Origin: Candidatus Sumerlaeota bacterium | Lineage (GTDB): Bacteria > Sumerlaeota > Sumerlaeia > MWCT01 | Length of the DNA stretch: 13,040 bases | Direction of reading: 5' to 3' | NCBI GenBank assembly: GCA_026398545.1 | Contig: JAPLSR010000161.1 | Coordinates: forward strand, 1 to 13,040 | In this document: positions 1 to 7,299 of the stretch, piece after piece | Layout: each line of letters begins with the position of its first letter | How positions within the stretch are numbered: position 1 is the first letter of the stretch | Position numbers and translations under genes: made by a program | The notes under the pieces: model-generated | What the model was told of the DNA's origin: nothing | Databases searched by the model: none | Seen by the model: only the letters and a program-made list of their open reading frames with translations

Positions 1-450
1 CATTACGTGGGTCGCACATTTATCCAGCCCAGCCAGGAAATCCGTGATTTCGACACCAGGATAAAATATAATACCGTGCGCAGTATACTGGCAGGAAAAC
101 GTATTGTTGTGGTTGATGATTCCATAGTCCGCGGCACAACCAGTCGCCAGATTGTGACAATGCTTAAAAATGCCGGCGCAAAGGAGATACACTTCCGCTC
201 CAGCGCCCCGCCCTGGATGCATCCCTGTTACTACGGCATCGATACCCCCTCCGGGAAGGAACTGATTGCAAACTCTAATACCGTGGAAGAGATTCGCCGT
301 TTCATCGGTGCGGACTCGCTGGGATATATCAGTCTTGAAGGACTCCATCGCATTATGCCCAAGACAGTCACCTACTGCATGGCTTGTTTTGACGGGAAAT
401 ATCCCGGCGGGAAACCGAATAGTTGCCCGAAGGATGTGCTTGAGAAATGA
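1..450 (+). CDS. purF: Amidophosphoribosyltransferase, C-terminal 149 residues (5' truncated)
   Basis: This is the C-terminal end of glutamine PRPP amidotransferase, which makes 5-phosphoribosylamine, the first committed step of purine synthesis. The frame is open from base 1, so the glutaminase domain and start codon lie upstream of the window. The PRPP loop VVVDDSIVRGTT is at visible residues 36-47. Cysteines in HPC (visible Cys76) and in CMAC (Cys126, Cys129) match the Fe-S ligand positions of the Bacillus-type enzyme. The E. coli type lacks that cluster. The fourth ligand would be upstream. This suggests a 4Fe-4S, oxygen-sensitive PurF; the assignment of ligands is from family knowledge, not shown here. 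The stop codon overlaps the purM start (ATGA). Identification is secure. Confidence 0.97.
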   Translation, partial: HYVGRTFIQPSQEIRDFDTRIKYNTVRSILAGKRIVVVDDSIVRGTTSRQIVTMLKNAGAKEIHFRSSAPPWMHPCYYGIDTPSGKELIANSNTVEEIRRFIGADSLGYISLEGLHRIMPKTVTYCMACFDGKYPGGKPNSCPKDVLEK

Positions 451-1448
451 TAACGTATAAGACATCGGGCGTGGACATAAAGGCTGGTGATGAGTTTGTC
501 CGTCGGATTAAAAAAAAGTCGCCCGTCATTGGGGGCTTCGGAGGACTCTTCCCCATTAACCCAAAACGATGGAAAATGCCCGTCCTTGTCGCCTCTACGG
601 ATGGCGTTGGGACGAAACTCCTCATTGCGGAAATGATGAATCGCCATGACACAATCGGAATCGACCTCGTGGCGATGGTTGTCAATGATATTGCCGTCTG
701 CGGGGCAAAACCGCTCTTCTTTCTGGATTATTACGCAACGGGGAAACTGCATCTCGGGCGCGCCTGTGAGATTATGGACGGCATTCTGGAGGGATGCAGG
801 CAGGCGGGGTGCGTCCTTCTGGGCGGAGAGACGGCGGAACTCCCCGGCATGTATGCAAAGGGGATTTATGACCTTGCAGGATTTGGCGTCGGAATCGTTG
901 AGCAAAAAAAGGCGGTGGATGGCTCAACCATCCGAAAAGGGGATGTTTTCATAGGGGTGGAGTCAAGCGGGTTGCACTCCAACGGTTATTCCCTTGCGTG
1001 CCGTGTATTGCTTGAGAAGGCAAAACTCCCCCTGAAAAAAGTCCATCCTCGCCTGAGGGAAAAACCTGGCGAGACGCTCCTGCGTCCGACCATCATTTAC
1101 TCCCCCCTGATAGAAGCCCTGATGAGACACACGACTATAAAGGGCATGGCTCATATCACAGGAGGCGGGATACCTGGAAATCTATGCCGTGTCCTGCCTA
1201 AAAATATAAACGCCGTGATTGATAAAACAGGCTGGCACAGGCACCCAATTTTTGCCATGATACAGGAGACCGGACCTGTGCCGGAAGATGAGATGTTCAG
1301 GACTTTCAACATGGGGGTCGGCATCATTATTGCGGTTGAGCCGGGAGATGCCCGAGGCGTTCACCGCATCTGCCGCCGTTTCAATCTTCATTCATACGAT
1401 ATTGGCGAGGCGGTTGCGGGCAATGGAACCATCCAGTTTAAAGGATGA
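447..1448 (+). CDS. purM: Phosphoribosylformylglycinamidine cyclo-ligase (AIR synthetase)
   Basis: PurM closes FGAM to 5-aminoimidazole ribonucleotide using ATP, the fifth step of purine synthesis, and is a cytosolic dimer. The 333-residue length is normal for the family (about 330-350). Recognisable motifs in order are STDGVGTKL (50-58), GGETAELPGM (126-135, nucleotide/phosphate-binding region), GLHSNGYSL (175-183) and HITGGGIP (236-243). The ATG overlaps the purF stop by 4 nt, indicating translational coupling; a weak AAGGA lies about 12 nt upstream. purD begins 4 nt after the stop. No missing motif was seen. Confidence 0.97.
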   Translation: MITYKTSGVDIKAGDEFVRRIKKKSPVIGGFGGLFPINPKRWKMPVLVASTDGVGTKLLIAEMMNRHDTIGIDLVAMVVNDIAVCGAKPLFFLDYYATGKLHLGRACEIMDGILEGCRQAGCVLLGGETAELPGMYAKGIYDLAGFGVGIVEQKKAVDGSTIRKGDVFIGVESSGLHSNGYSLACRVLLEKAKLPLKKVHPRLREKPGETLLRPTIIYSPLIEALMRHTTIKGMAHITGGGIPGNLCRVLPKNINAVIDKTGWHRHPIFAMIQETGPVPEDEMFRTFNMGVGIIIAVEPGDARGVHRICRRFNLHSYDIGEAVAGNGTIQFKG

Positions 1449-1452
1449 TTAA

Positions 1453-2790
1453 ATGACAATCCTCAATCCGCCTGAGGCGGACAAAAATCCTCAAATCCTC
1501 AAATCTTTAAGGGTTCTTGTCATTGGCACAGGAGGACGGGAGCATACACTGGTCTGGAAAATCGCCCGGAGTCCGCGCGTGGAAAGGATTTATTGTCCCG
1601 GAGGAAACGCTGGAATTGCGACCCTTGCGGACACGACACCGGTTGACGAGGGGGAAAATTTCTCAGGACTGGTGGACTTTGCCCGTAGCGAAGGAATCGG
1701 TCTTACCGTGGTTGGACCGGAAGCGCCGCTCGCCAGGGGCATTGTGGACACATTTCAGGAGGCTGGGCTGCGGATATTCGGTCCAGATAAAAAAGCGGCT
1801 CGCATTGAATCGAGTAAGTCTTTTTGCAAGGAAATCATCTTGTCCGCCAGCGTCCCCACAAGCTCAGCGCAGGTCTTTTTTTCCATCGCCGATGCAATGA
1901 AATACCTTGATTCTCAGACCTTTCCCCTCGTAATCAAGGCGGACGGACTTGCCGCGGCGAAGGGGGTTGTCATCACCAGAAACCGCACAGATGCCGAAAA
2001 AATCATCAACGCCTTTATGAATGACGAAATTCTGGGAAAGGCGGGAAGCCGCCTCCTGATTGAGGAATATCTCGAGGGAGAGGAGGCATCACTGCTCGCC
2101 TTTACCGATGGTGAAACTGTCCTCCTTATGGATAGCGCCCAGGACCACAAGCCAGTCTATGATGGAGATACCGGTCCCAACACGGGCGGCATGGGCGCCT
2201 ACTCCCCCGCACCGGTTATCACACCCGAAATCCGAACGCAGTGCCTTAATGAGATATTTATACCCACAATTACAGAGTTGAAAAAACGCGGTATTATTTA
2301 CAAGGGCGTCCTTTACGCAGGTCTCATGATTACACAAACAGGTCCGAAGGTGCTGGAATTTAACTGTCGTTTTGGCGACCCTGAGACTCAGGCGCTCCTC
2401 CCCCGACTGAAAAATGACCTCGTGGATGTTATGGATGCGGTAATTGACGGACGCCTTGCGGATGTGGAACTCCAATGGCGACCGGAGTCTGCTGTCTGCA
2501 TCGTCATGGCATCTCAAGGATACCCGGACAAATATGAAAAGGGGAAAGTCATCACAGGTCTTGAGCAAATCCCCACCACACAGGACGCGATTGTTTTTCA
2601 CGCAGGTACAAAATGCGATGGCGCTGAAATCCTGACCAACGGGGGGCGTGTCCTCGGCGTTACCGCCCTTGCTGAAACCCTTCCCAATGCCATTGACAAG
2701 GCTTACAGACTTGTTTCACAAATTGATTTTGAAAATAAATACTACCGCACTGATATCGGACAAAAAGCCCTTAAAAGGATGAAACCATGA
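1453..2790 (+). CDS. purD: Phosphoribosylamine-glycine ligase (GAR synthetase) with repeat-derived N-terminal extension
   Basis: PurD is an ATP-grasp ligase joining glycine to phosphoribosylamine, the product of the adjacent purF. Family motifs are GTGGREH (25-31), IKADGLAAAKGV (161-172), the GPNTGGMGAYSP region (about 241-252) and EFNCRFGDPETQ (302-313). Length is 445 residues, against about 420-430 usual. The excess is at the N terminus: the conserved first strand (RVLVIGTGGREH) only begins at residue 20. No in-frame ATG, GTG or TTG lies between 1453 and that strand, and AAGGA at 1441-1445 is well spaced from the ATG at 1453. The extension is therefore probably translated. It is encoded by a palindromic repeat and an octamer tandem repeat. 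The stop overlaps pyrR by 4 nt. Confidence 0.96.
   Translation: MTILNPPEADKNPQILKSLRVLVIGTGGREHTLVWKIARSPRVERIYCPGGNAGIATLADTTPVDEGENFSGLVDFARSEGIGLTVVGPEAPLARGIVDTFQEAGLRIFGPDKKAARIESSKSFCKEIILSASVPTSSAQVFFSIADAMKYLDSQTFPLVIKADGLAAAKGVVITRNRTDAEKIINAFMNDEILGKAGSRLLIEEYLEGEEASLLAFTDGETVLLMDSAQDHKPVYDGDTGPNTGGMGAYSPAPVITPEIRTQCLNEIFIPTITELKKRGIIYKGVLYAGLMITQTGPKVLEFNCRFGDPETQALLPRLKNDLVDVMDAVIDGRLADVELQWRPESAVCIVMASQGYPDKYEKGKVITGLEQIPTTQDAIVFHAGTKCDGAEILTNGGRVLGVTALAETLPNAIDKAYRLVSQIDFENKYYRTDIGQKALKRMKP
1465..1480. repeat. 16-nt palindromic repeat, copy 1 (inside purD)
   Basis: AATCCGCCTGAGGCGG is identical to 12312-12327. With the following A at 1481 it forms a 15-nt inverted repeat with 7-nt arms around one central G. 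It encodes NPPEA in the PurD N-terminal extension. An exact 16-mer repeat in 13 kb is unlikely by chance, and the dyad symmetry suggests a dispersed palindromic element. Two copies in one window cannot prove that. Confidence 0.65.
1486..1509. repeat. Octamer tandem repeat AATCCTCA in the purD 5' end
   Basis: Two perfect AATCCTCA units lie back to back at 1486-1493 and 1494-1501, followed by a degenerate third unit AATCTTTA at 1502-1509. A further exact unit lies on the other side of the palindrome at 1458-1465. The palindrome is thus bracketed by the same octamer. The repeats are in the translated PurD extension, just before its conserved first strand. Confidence 0.6.
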
Positions 2791-3338
2791 AACCCAAGAC
2801 CCCTGAGCTCCTCATGAGTGCAAAGGAACTGGACAAAACGCTGGACACCATTGCCCAAAAAATCGCGCATGATATGGGAGGCGACCCTGATTTCGTCCTT
2901 ATTGGCATCAGGACAAGGGGTGTCACCCTCGCCATGCGCCTCCAGCAAAAAATAAAAAAGATTACCAGAAAAATCCCACCGCTGGGAATACTTGATATCA
3001 CCCTTTACAGGGACGACCTTTCAACACTCGCCAAACATCCAATCGTCAAGCCAACCACGCTCCCCTTTGATGTGGATGATAAAAAGATTGTCCTTGTGGA
3101 CGATGTGCTTTATACAGGCAGAACCATCCGCGCCGCAATTGACCAGATTGTGGATTATGGCAGACCAGCCCTTGTAAGGCTGGCTGTCATTGTGGACAGG
3201 GGCTTGCGCGAGTATCCCATACAGGCAGATTACGTCGGACTCAAGATTGATACCAGGGCAAACAATCTTGTCCAGGTCCGCCTCAATGAGATAGATGGTG
3301 ATGAAAAGGTGGTGCTGATGGAGTTGCCCCATAATTAG
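2787..3338 (+). CDS. pyrR: PyrR, pyrimidine operon regulator / uracil phosphoribosyltransferase
   Basis: PyrR proteins bind UMP and in Gram-positive bacteria attenuate pyr transcription by binding mRNA; many also convert uracil and PRPP to UMP. The 183-residue length is typical. Visible motifs are IGIRTRG (39-45), DITLYRDDL (70-78), the PRPP loop VLVDDVLYTGRT (102-113) and the C-terminal VDRG...REYPIQADYVG region. AAGGAT at 2775-2780 sits 6 nt before the ATG, which overlaps the purD stop. It precedes the pyr biosynthetic genes as in Bacillus, but there is no pyrP and no room for an attenuator before pyrB (44 nt). Whether this protein regulates the operon or acts mainly in uracil salvage cannot be decided here. 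Confidence 0.95.
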   Translation: MKPKTPELLMSAKELDKTLDTIAQKIAHDMGGDPDFVLIGIRTRGVTLAMRLQQKIKKITRKIPPLGILDITLYRDDLSTLAKHPIVKPTTLPFDVDDKKIVLVDDVLYTGRTIRAAIDQIVDYGRPALVRLAVIVDRGLREYPIQADYVGLKIDTRANNLVQVRLNEIDGDEKVVLMELPHN

Positions 3339-3370
3339 TCGGGGATTGCGATTTATCATTTTATATGGAC

Positions 3371-3376
3371 AGGGGA
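3371..3376 (+). promoter_or_regulatory. Ribosome binding site deciding the pyrB start
   Basis: AGGGGA lies 6 nt before the ATG at 3383. An upstream in-frame ATG at 3365 has no comparable site and would make the Shine-Dalgarno part of the coding sequence, so 3383 is preferred. Confidence 0.7.
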
Positions 3377-3382
3377 AAGAAC

Positions 3383-4312
3383 ATGAAGTTTCAGCACAAA
3401 CACCTGCTTGGTTTAGAGGAGCTCACCCGTGAGGAGATTGAGCTCATCCTTGAGAATACCGCAGGGTTCAAGGAAATCTTCACCCGTTCCATCAAGAAGG
3501 TTCCCACCCTTCGCGGTAAAACGGTTGTCAGCCTCTTTTATGAAAATTCAACACGGACGCGCACGTCTTTTGAAATCGCCGCCAAACGCCTCTCCGCAGA
3601 TGTTATCAATTTCAATGTCTCCACATCCAGCGTCGTGAAGGGGGAGTCACTTCTGGACACAGTTCACACGATTGAATCCCTCGGAGCGGACTTCATTGTC
3701 ATGCGTCACTCATGCCCCGGTGCGCCGCAGCTTCTGGCGCGCAAATGCAGGGCGTCCGTCATCAATGCGGGAGACGGTCCTCATGAGCATCCAACACAGG
3801 GACTCCTTGACGCCTTCACAATCAAGGAGAAAAAGGGCGGCTTTGCCGGGTTGAATGTAGTCATAGTCGGTGACATCACCCACAGTCGTGTGGCGCGCTC
3901 CAACATCTGGGCGCTTTCCAAGCTTGGAGCGCATATCACCATTGCCGGACCAAGCACATTGCTTCCCAAACCATTTGAGCGTCTTGGCGTGCGCCTCTCT
4001 TTCGACTTGCGGGAGGCTATCAGGGATGCCGATGTGATAAATCTCCTGCGCATCCAGATTGAAAGGCAGCGGGCGAACCTCTTCCCCTCTATTCGCGAAT
4101 ATTCCCTTCTCTATGGCCTTTCGGAGGAGCGGCTCAAGTGGGCGAAAAAAGATGTCCTGATAATGCACCCCGGTCCAATCAACCGTGGCGTTGAAATCTC
4201 ACAGTCTGTGGCGGACGGGAAACATTCGGTTATCCTTGAGCAGGTGACAAATGGCGTCGCCGTCCGCATGGCGGTGCTCTATCTCTTGAGCGGAGGCGAG
4301 GAAAATGAATAA
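3383..4312 (+). CDS. pyrB: Aspartate carbamoyltransferase, catalytic subunit
   Basis: ATCase catalytic chain forms N-carbamoyl-aspartate from carbamoyl phosphate and aspartate, the second step of UMP synthesis. With the chosen start the protein has 309 residues, normal for a catalytic chain. Carbamoyl-phosphate contacts are visible as STRTR (56-60) and HPTQ (136-139). The mobile-loop lysine is probably Lys86 in VVKGES, and HPGP (262-265) marks the C-terminal domain. No regulatory chain gene (pyrI) is in the window, so it may work as a Bacillus-like trimer or in complex with the adjacent PyrC; this is inference. The gap to pyrR is 44 nt from this start, the largest within the cluster. The gene overlaps pyrC by 8 nt. 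Confidence 0.97.
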   Translation: MKFQHKHLLGLEELTREEIELILENTAGFKEIFTRSIKKVPTLRGKTVVSLFYENSTRTRTSFEIAAKRLSADVINFNVSTSSVVKGESLLDTVHTIESLGADFIVMRHSCPGAPQLLARKCRASVINAGDGPHEHPTQGLLDAFTIKEKKGGFAGLNVVIVGDITHSRVARSNIWALSKLGAHITIAGPSTLLPKPFERLGVRLSFDLREAIRDADVINLLRIQIERQRANLFPSIREYSLLYGLSEERLKWAKKDVLIMHPGPINRGVEISQSVADGKHSVILEQVTNGVAVRMAVLYLLSGGEENE

Positions 4313-5615
4313 CATACTCATCAAAAATGGTCGCGTGATTGACCCCTCTCAGGGACTGGATGAAATCTGCGATGTTTACATTGCCAATGGGGTGGTTCAG
4401 GAAATCAGGAAAAATGTCAAAAGGAAGGCAACAACGGAAATCGATGCGACCGGTCTTATTATCACCCCGGGTCTGATTGACATACACACCCACCTGAGGG
4501 AACCCGGTCGCGAGGATGAAGAAACCATTTACACCGGGACACGCGCCGCCGCGGCAGGAGGATTCACCTCGGTGTGCTGCATGGCAAACACGCGTCCCGT
4601 CTGCGATTCCCGCACCGGCATCAAATATATCCTCTCCCGCGCCCTTGAAACGGGCGTGGTGAATGTCTTCCCCGTTGCGGCAATCACTGTCGGACAGAAT
4701 GGCGAGGAGATAACTGAATTTGGCGACCTCATCTCAGCGGGCGCCGTTGCCTTCAGCGATGACGGCAACCCTGTTATGAATGCCGAGGTTATGCGTCGCA
4801 CCCTGGAATACACATCCATGTTCGATGTCCCCATCCTTGACCATTGCGAAGACCTGAACCTATCCAACGTGGGTGTGATGCACGAGGGGTTTATCCAGTC
4901 GCTTCTGGGGCTGGAGGGCGTTCCTGCAGCGGCGGAGACCATTCAGGTTGGTCGCGATATCGAACTCCTTGAATTCTTCGGCGGAAGGCTCCACATCTGC
5001 CATGTAAGCGCCTCCGGTTCTATTCATCTGCTCCGCCGTGCAAAGAAACGGGGCGTGCGCGTCACCTGCGAGGCGACCCCACACCACCTGACACTTACCG
5101 ATGAGCTTGTGAAAAAGACCAACTTTGACACCAACACCAAGGTTAAACCGCCTCTCACATCGGAAGAGGACCGCCAGGAATTGATTCGGGGTCTGCAGGA
5201 TGGCACAATTGACGTCATTGCCACAGACCACGCACCGCACACGGACAAGGACAAGGACATGGTTTTCATGGACGCGCCTTTCGGTCTAATCGGTCTTGAA
5301 ACTGCCGTCGCTATCATCTTCACTGAACTTGTCCATAAGCGGTTCATCACGGTGAGTCAGATGATTGAAAAGATGTCCGTCAATCCCGCACGGATTCTGA
5401 AGATTGAAAGAGGCACCCTGAAGGCGGGCGCAGTGGCAGATGTCACAATCCTTGACCCGAACAGACGTTATACCATTCGTGCGGATAAATTCTTTTCCCG
5501 CAGTCGGAATACACCATTCGATGGCAAAAAATGCCGCGGCGCGGTGGATACCACAATTGTAGGGGGGCGCGTCATCTTCAGCAAGGGCAAGATTCTGGAG
5601 GAAAAAGGCGGATGA
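4305..5615 (+). CDS. pyrC: Dihydroorotase, type I
   Basis: Dihydroorotase cyclises N-carbamoyl-aspartate to dihydroorotate and is a zinc amidohydrolase. At 436 residues it fits the long type I class (about 420-440), not the shorter E. coli type. Metal-site motifs are all present: HTHLREPG (61-68), SDDG (151-154), DHCED (179-183), ICHVSAS (231-237) and ATDHAPH (306-312). It should therefore be catalytically competent, unlike the degenerate PyrC-like partners of some ATCases. GGAGG at 4292-4296 is 8 nt before the ATG. The start lies inside pyrB and the stop overlaps pyrK, so coupling on both sides is likely. Confidence 0.97.
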   Translation: MNNILIKNGRVIDPSQGLDEICDVYIANGVVQEIRKNVKRKATTEIDATGLIITPGLIDIHTHLREPGREDEETIYTGTRAAAAGGFTSVCCMANTRPVCDSRTGIKYILSRALETGVVNVFPVAAITVGQNGEEITEFGDLISAGAVAFSDDGNPVMNAEVMRRTLEYTSMFDVPILDHCEDLNLSNVGVMHEGFIQSLLGLEGVPAAAETIQVGRDIELLEFFGGRLHICHVSASGSIHLLRRAKKRGVRVTCEATPHHLTLTDELVKKTNFDTNTKVKPPLTSEEDRQELIRGLQDGTIDVIATDHAPHTDKDKDMVFMDAPFGLIGLETAVAIIFTELVHKRFITVSQMIEKMSVNPARILKIERGTLKAGAVADVTILDPNRRYTIRADKFFSRSRNTPFDGKKCRGAVDTTIVGGRVIFSKGKILEEKGG

Positions 5616-6391
5616 GACAGGTTGAGGCACCGATTCTGAATGTCCACAAGTTGGGCGCGCGCTATGTGCTTCACACCTATAGCGCCCCATCTCTGGCAAA
5701 AGAGGCGCAACCCGGTCAGTTTGTCCATATCCGTGTCACTGATGGCGTTCATCCGATGCTGAGACGCCCTTTCAGTATCTGCAGTGCCGGTGAGAGCTCA
5801 ATCGACGTCCTTATCAAAGTGGTTGGCGAGGGGACGGAAATCCTTTCATCTAAAAAGAGTGGCGATATTCTGGACATCATTGGTCCGTTGGGCAGTTCGT
5901 TTCGGATGGAAGAGCAGCCCGCACTTCTTATTGCCGGAGGCATTGGCGTTGTCCCGCTTTATTTTCTCGCGCAAAAACTGAAAATGACAGGCAGGGACAT
6001 CCTTTTCCTCTATGGTGCGCGCACAAAGGATGACCTTGTCCTCAAGGACGAGATTTCCTCCCTTGCGGATAAATCAATCTTTGTGACAGAGGATGGCTCC
6101 ACTGAAAACAGAGGCATTGTGACATCCCGTGTAGATGCCGGGGTTGTGAAGGGACGCGCCATTTATGCCTGCGGTCCTGAGGCAATGCTTGTCTTCCTTC
6201 AGAAGAAACTCCGCGCCCTTGGTGAAACAGCGCAATTCTCGCTGGAAAGCCGCATGGCATGCGGTGTCGGCGCCTGCCAGGGATGCGTGGTTGAGACTAT
6301 AAACGGTTACCGACGCGTATGCGTTGACGGACCAATCTTCACGTCCGGTGATATTATCTCATTGCCATTGACGGGTGCATCCTATGAATGA
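5612..6391 (+). CDS. pyrK: Dihydroorotate dehydrogenase B, electron transfer subunit
   Basis: PyrK carries FAD and a 2Fe-2S cluster and passes electrons from the PyrD FMN to NAD+. The 259-residue protein shows a ferredoxin-reductase-like FAD segment RRPFSI (51-56), a nucleotide-binding AGGIG (108-112) and a CGPEAM motif (187-192). Four cluster cysteines are at 217, 222, 225 and 237. The frame is open further upstream to 5531. I chose the ATG at 5612 because it overlaps the pyrC stop as ATGA, has GGAGG at 5597-5601 and gives the usual family N terminus. It sits directly before its catalytic partner pyrD, overlapping it by 8 nt. Confidence 0.96.
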   Translation: MRQVEAPILNVHKLGARYVLHTYSAPSLAKEAQPGQFVHIRVTDGVHPMLRRPFSICSAGESSIDVLIKVVGEGTEILSSKKSGDILDIIGPLGSSFRMEEQPALLIAGGIGVVPLYFLAQKLKMTGRDILFLYGARTKDDLVLKDEISSLADKSIFVTEDGSTENRGIVTSRVDAGVVKGRAIYACGPEAMLVFLQKKLRALGETAQFSLESRMACGVGACQGCVVETINGYRRVCVDGPIFTSGDIISLPLTGASYE

Positions 6392-7298
6392 CCTCACTGT
6401 CAATATAGGACCACTGCGGCTTAACAATCCTGTAACCGTGGCATCCGGGACTTACGGCTACGGGACGGAATACCTGGATTTTTATCCGCCGGAAAGGCTT
6501 GGTGCTGTGTTCCTCAAGGGGGTCACACTTAAGCCCCGCGCCGGAAACCAGCCTCCGCGCATTGTGGAGACGCCCGCCGGCATGTTGAACGCCATAGGGC
6601 TTCAGAATGTGGGACTTGAGGAATTTCTCAAGGTGAAACTTCCTGCACTCAGTGGCATCGGGGGGGTCTTTATCGCCAACATCTCCGGCGATAGTATCGA
6701 TGAATATGTTAAGCTTGCCGAGGCACTGAACAATGCGCCACAAATCGCCGCGCTTGAGGTCAATGTCTCCTGCCCCAATGTAAAGCATGGAGGAATGGCG
6801 TTTGGCATTTCGCCGGAAGCAACAGAGGAAATCACAAGGTCGGTGCGTGCCGTATCCCGCATTCCGGTGATTGTAAAACTCTCGCCAAATGTGACAGATA
6901 TTGCCGTTATTGCCCGCGCCGCAGAAAATGGCGGGGCGGATGCGGTTTCTCTTGTGAATACCATCCCTGGCATGGTGATTGATGTTGAAACGCGGCGCCC
7001 CGCCCTTGGCAATGTGACCGGCGGGCTTTCAGGACCGGCAATCCGACCCGTCGCGGTGCGAATGGTGTGGCAGGCGGCGCGTTCGGTAAAGATTCCCGTA
7101 ATCGGCATGGGGGGCATCCGGACTGCCCGAGACGCCGTTGAATTTTTTCTCGGCGGCGCAACGGCAATCTCTGTTGGCACGGCGGTCTTTCAAGACCCAT
7201 TTGCCCCGCTGAAAATTCTTGATGGAATCGTTTCATTTCTTGAGACTCATGGGTATTCAAGTATTCACGATATCATCGGACAATTAAAGGAGGACTGA
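6384..7298 (+). CDS. pyrD: Dihydroorotate dehydrogenase B, catalytic subunit (class 1B)
   Basis: This FMN-containing TIM-barrel enzyme oxidises dihydroorotate to orotate. The protein has 304 residues, typical of class 1. Visible features are FLKGVTLKPR (43-52), whose Lys45 corresponds to the FMN-contacting lysine, and VNVSCPN (126-132), whose Cys130 is the catalytic base of class 1 enzymes (class 2 has Ser). The phosphate-binding segments VIGMGGI and ISVGTA are also present. Adjacent pyrK makes class 1B, NAD-dependent, the clear assignment. A GTG at 6375 is in frame, but the ATG at 6384 gives the standard N terminus. No strong ribosome site precedes it, so it probably relies on coupling to pyrK. 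Confidence 0.96.
   Translation: MNDLTVNIGPLRLNNPVTVASGTYGYGTEYLDFYPPERLGAVFLKGVTLKPRAGNQPPRIVETPAGMLNAIGLQNVGLEEFLKVKLPALSGIGGVFIANISGDSIDEYVKLAEALNNAPQIAALEVNVSCPNVKHGGMAFGISPEATEEITRSVRAVSRIPVIVKLSPNVTDIAVIARAAENGGADAVSLVNTIPGMVIDVETRRPALGNVTGGLSGPAIRPVAVRMVWQAARSVKIPVIGMGGIRTARDAVEFFLGGATAISVGTAVFQDPFAPLKILDGIVSFLETHGYSSIHDIIGQLKED
7286..7293 (+). promoter_or_regulatory. Strong ribosome binding site for the GTG start of pyrF
   Basis: AAAGGAGG lies 6 nt before GTG at 7300 and within the last codons of pyrD. It is the best Shine-Dalgarno match noted in the cluster. It supports the non-ATG start; the ATG at 7298 is followed at once by a stop. Confidence 0.8.
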
Positions 7299-7299
7299 T

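Noticed and set aside
368..905. Long minus-strand ORFs opposite purF and purM
   Set aside because: They are antisense to genes with clear family motifs, have no recognisable domain and no ribosome site. They are shadow frames.
3339..3382. PyrR attenuator or PyrR binding loop between pyrR and pyrB
   Set aside because: The spacer is too short for an attenuator, and its GGACAGGGG segment is only a loose match to the Bacillus PyrR loop and overlaps the pyrB ribosome site.
3365..3382. Six-residue longer PyrB from ATG 3365
   Set aside because: The Shine-Dalgarno AGGGGA lies after this ATG and is correctly spaced for 3383.
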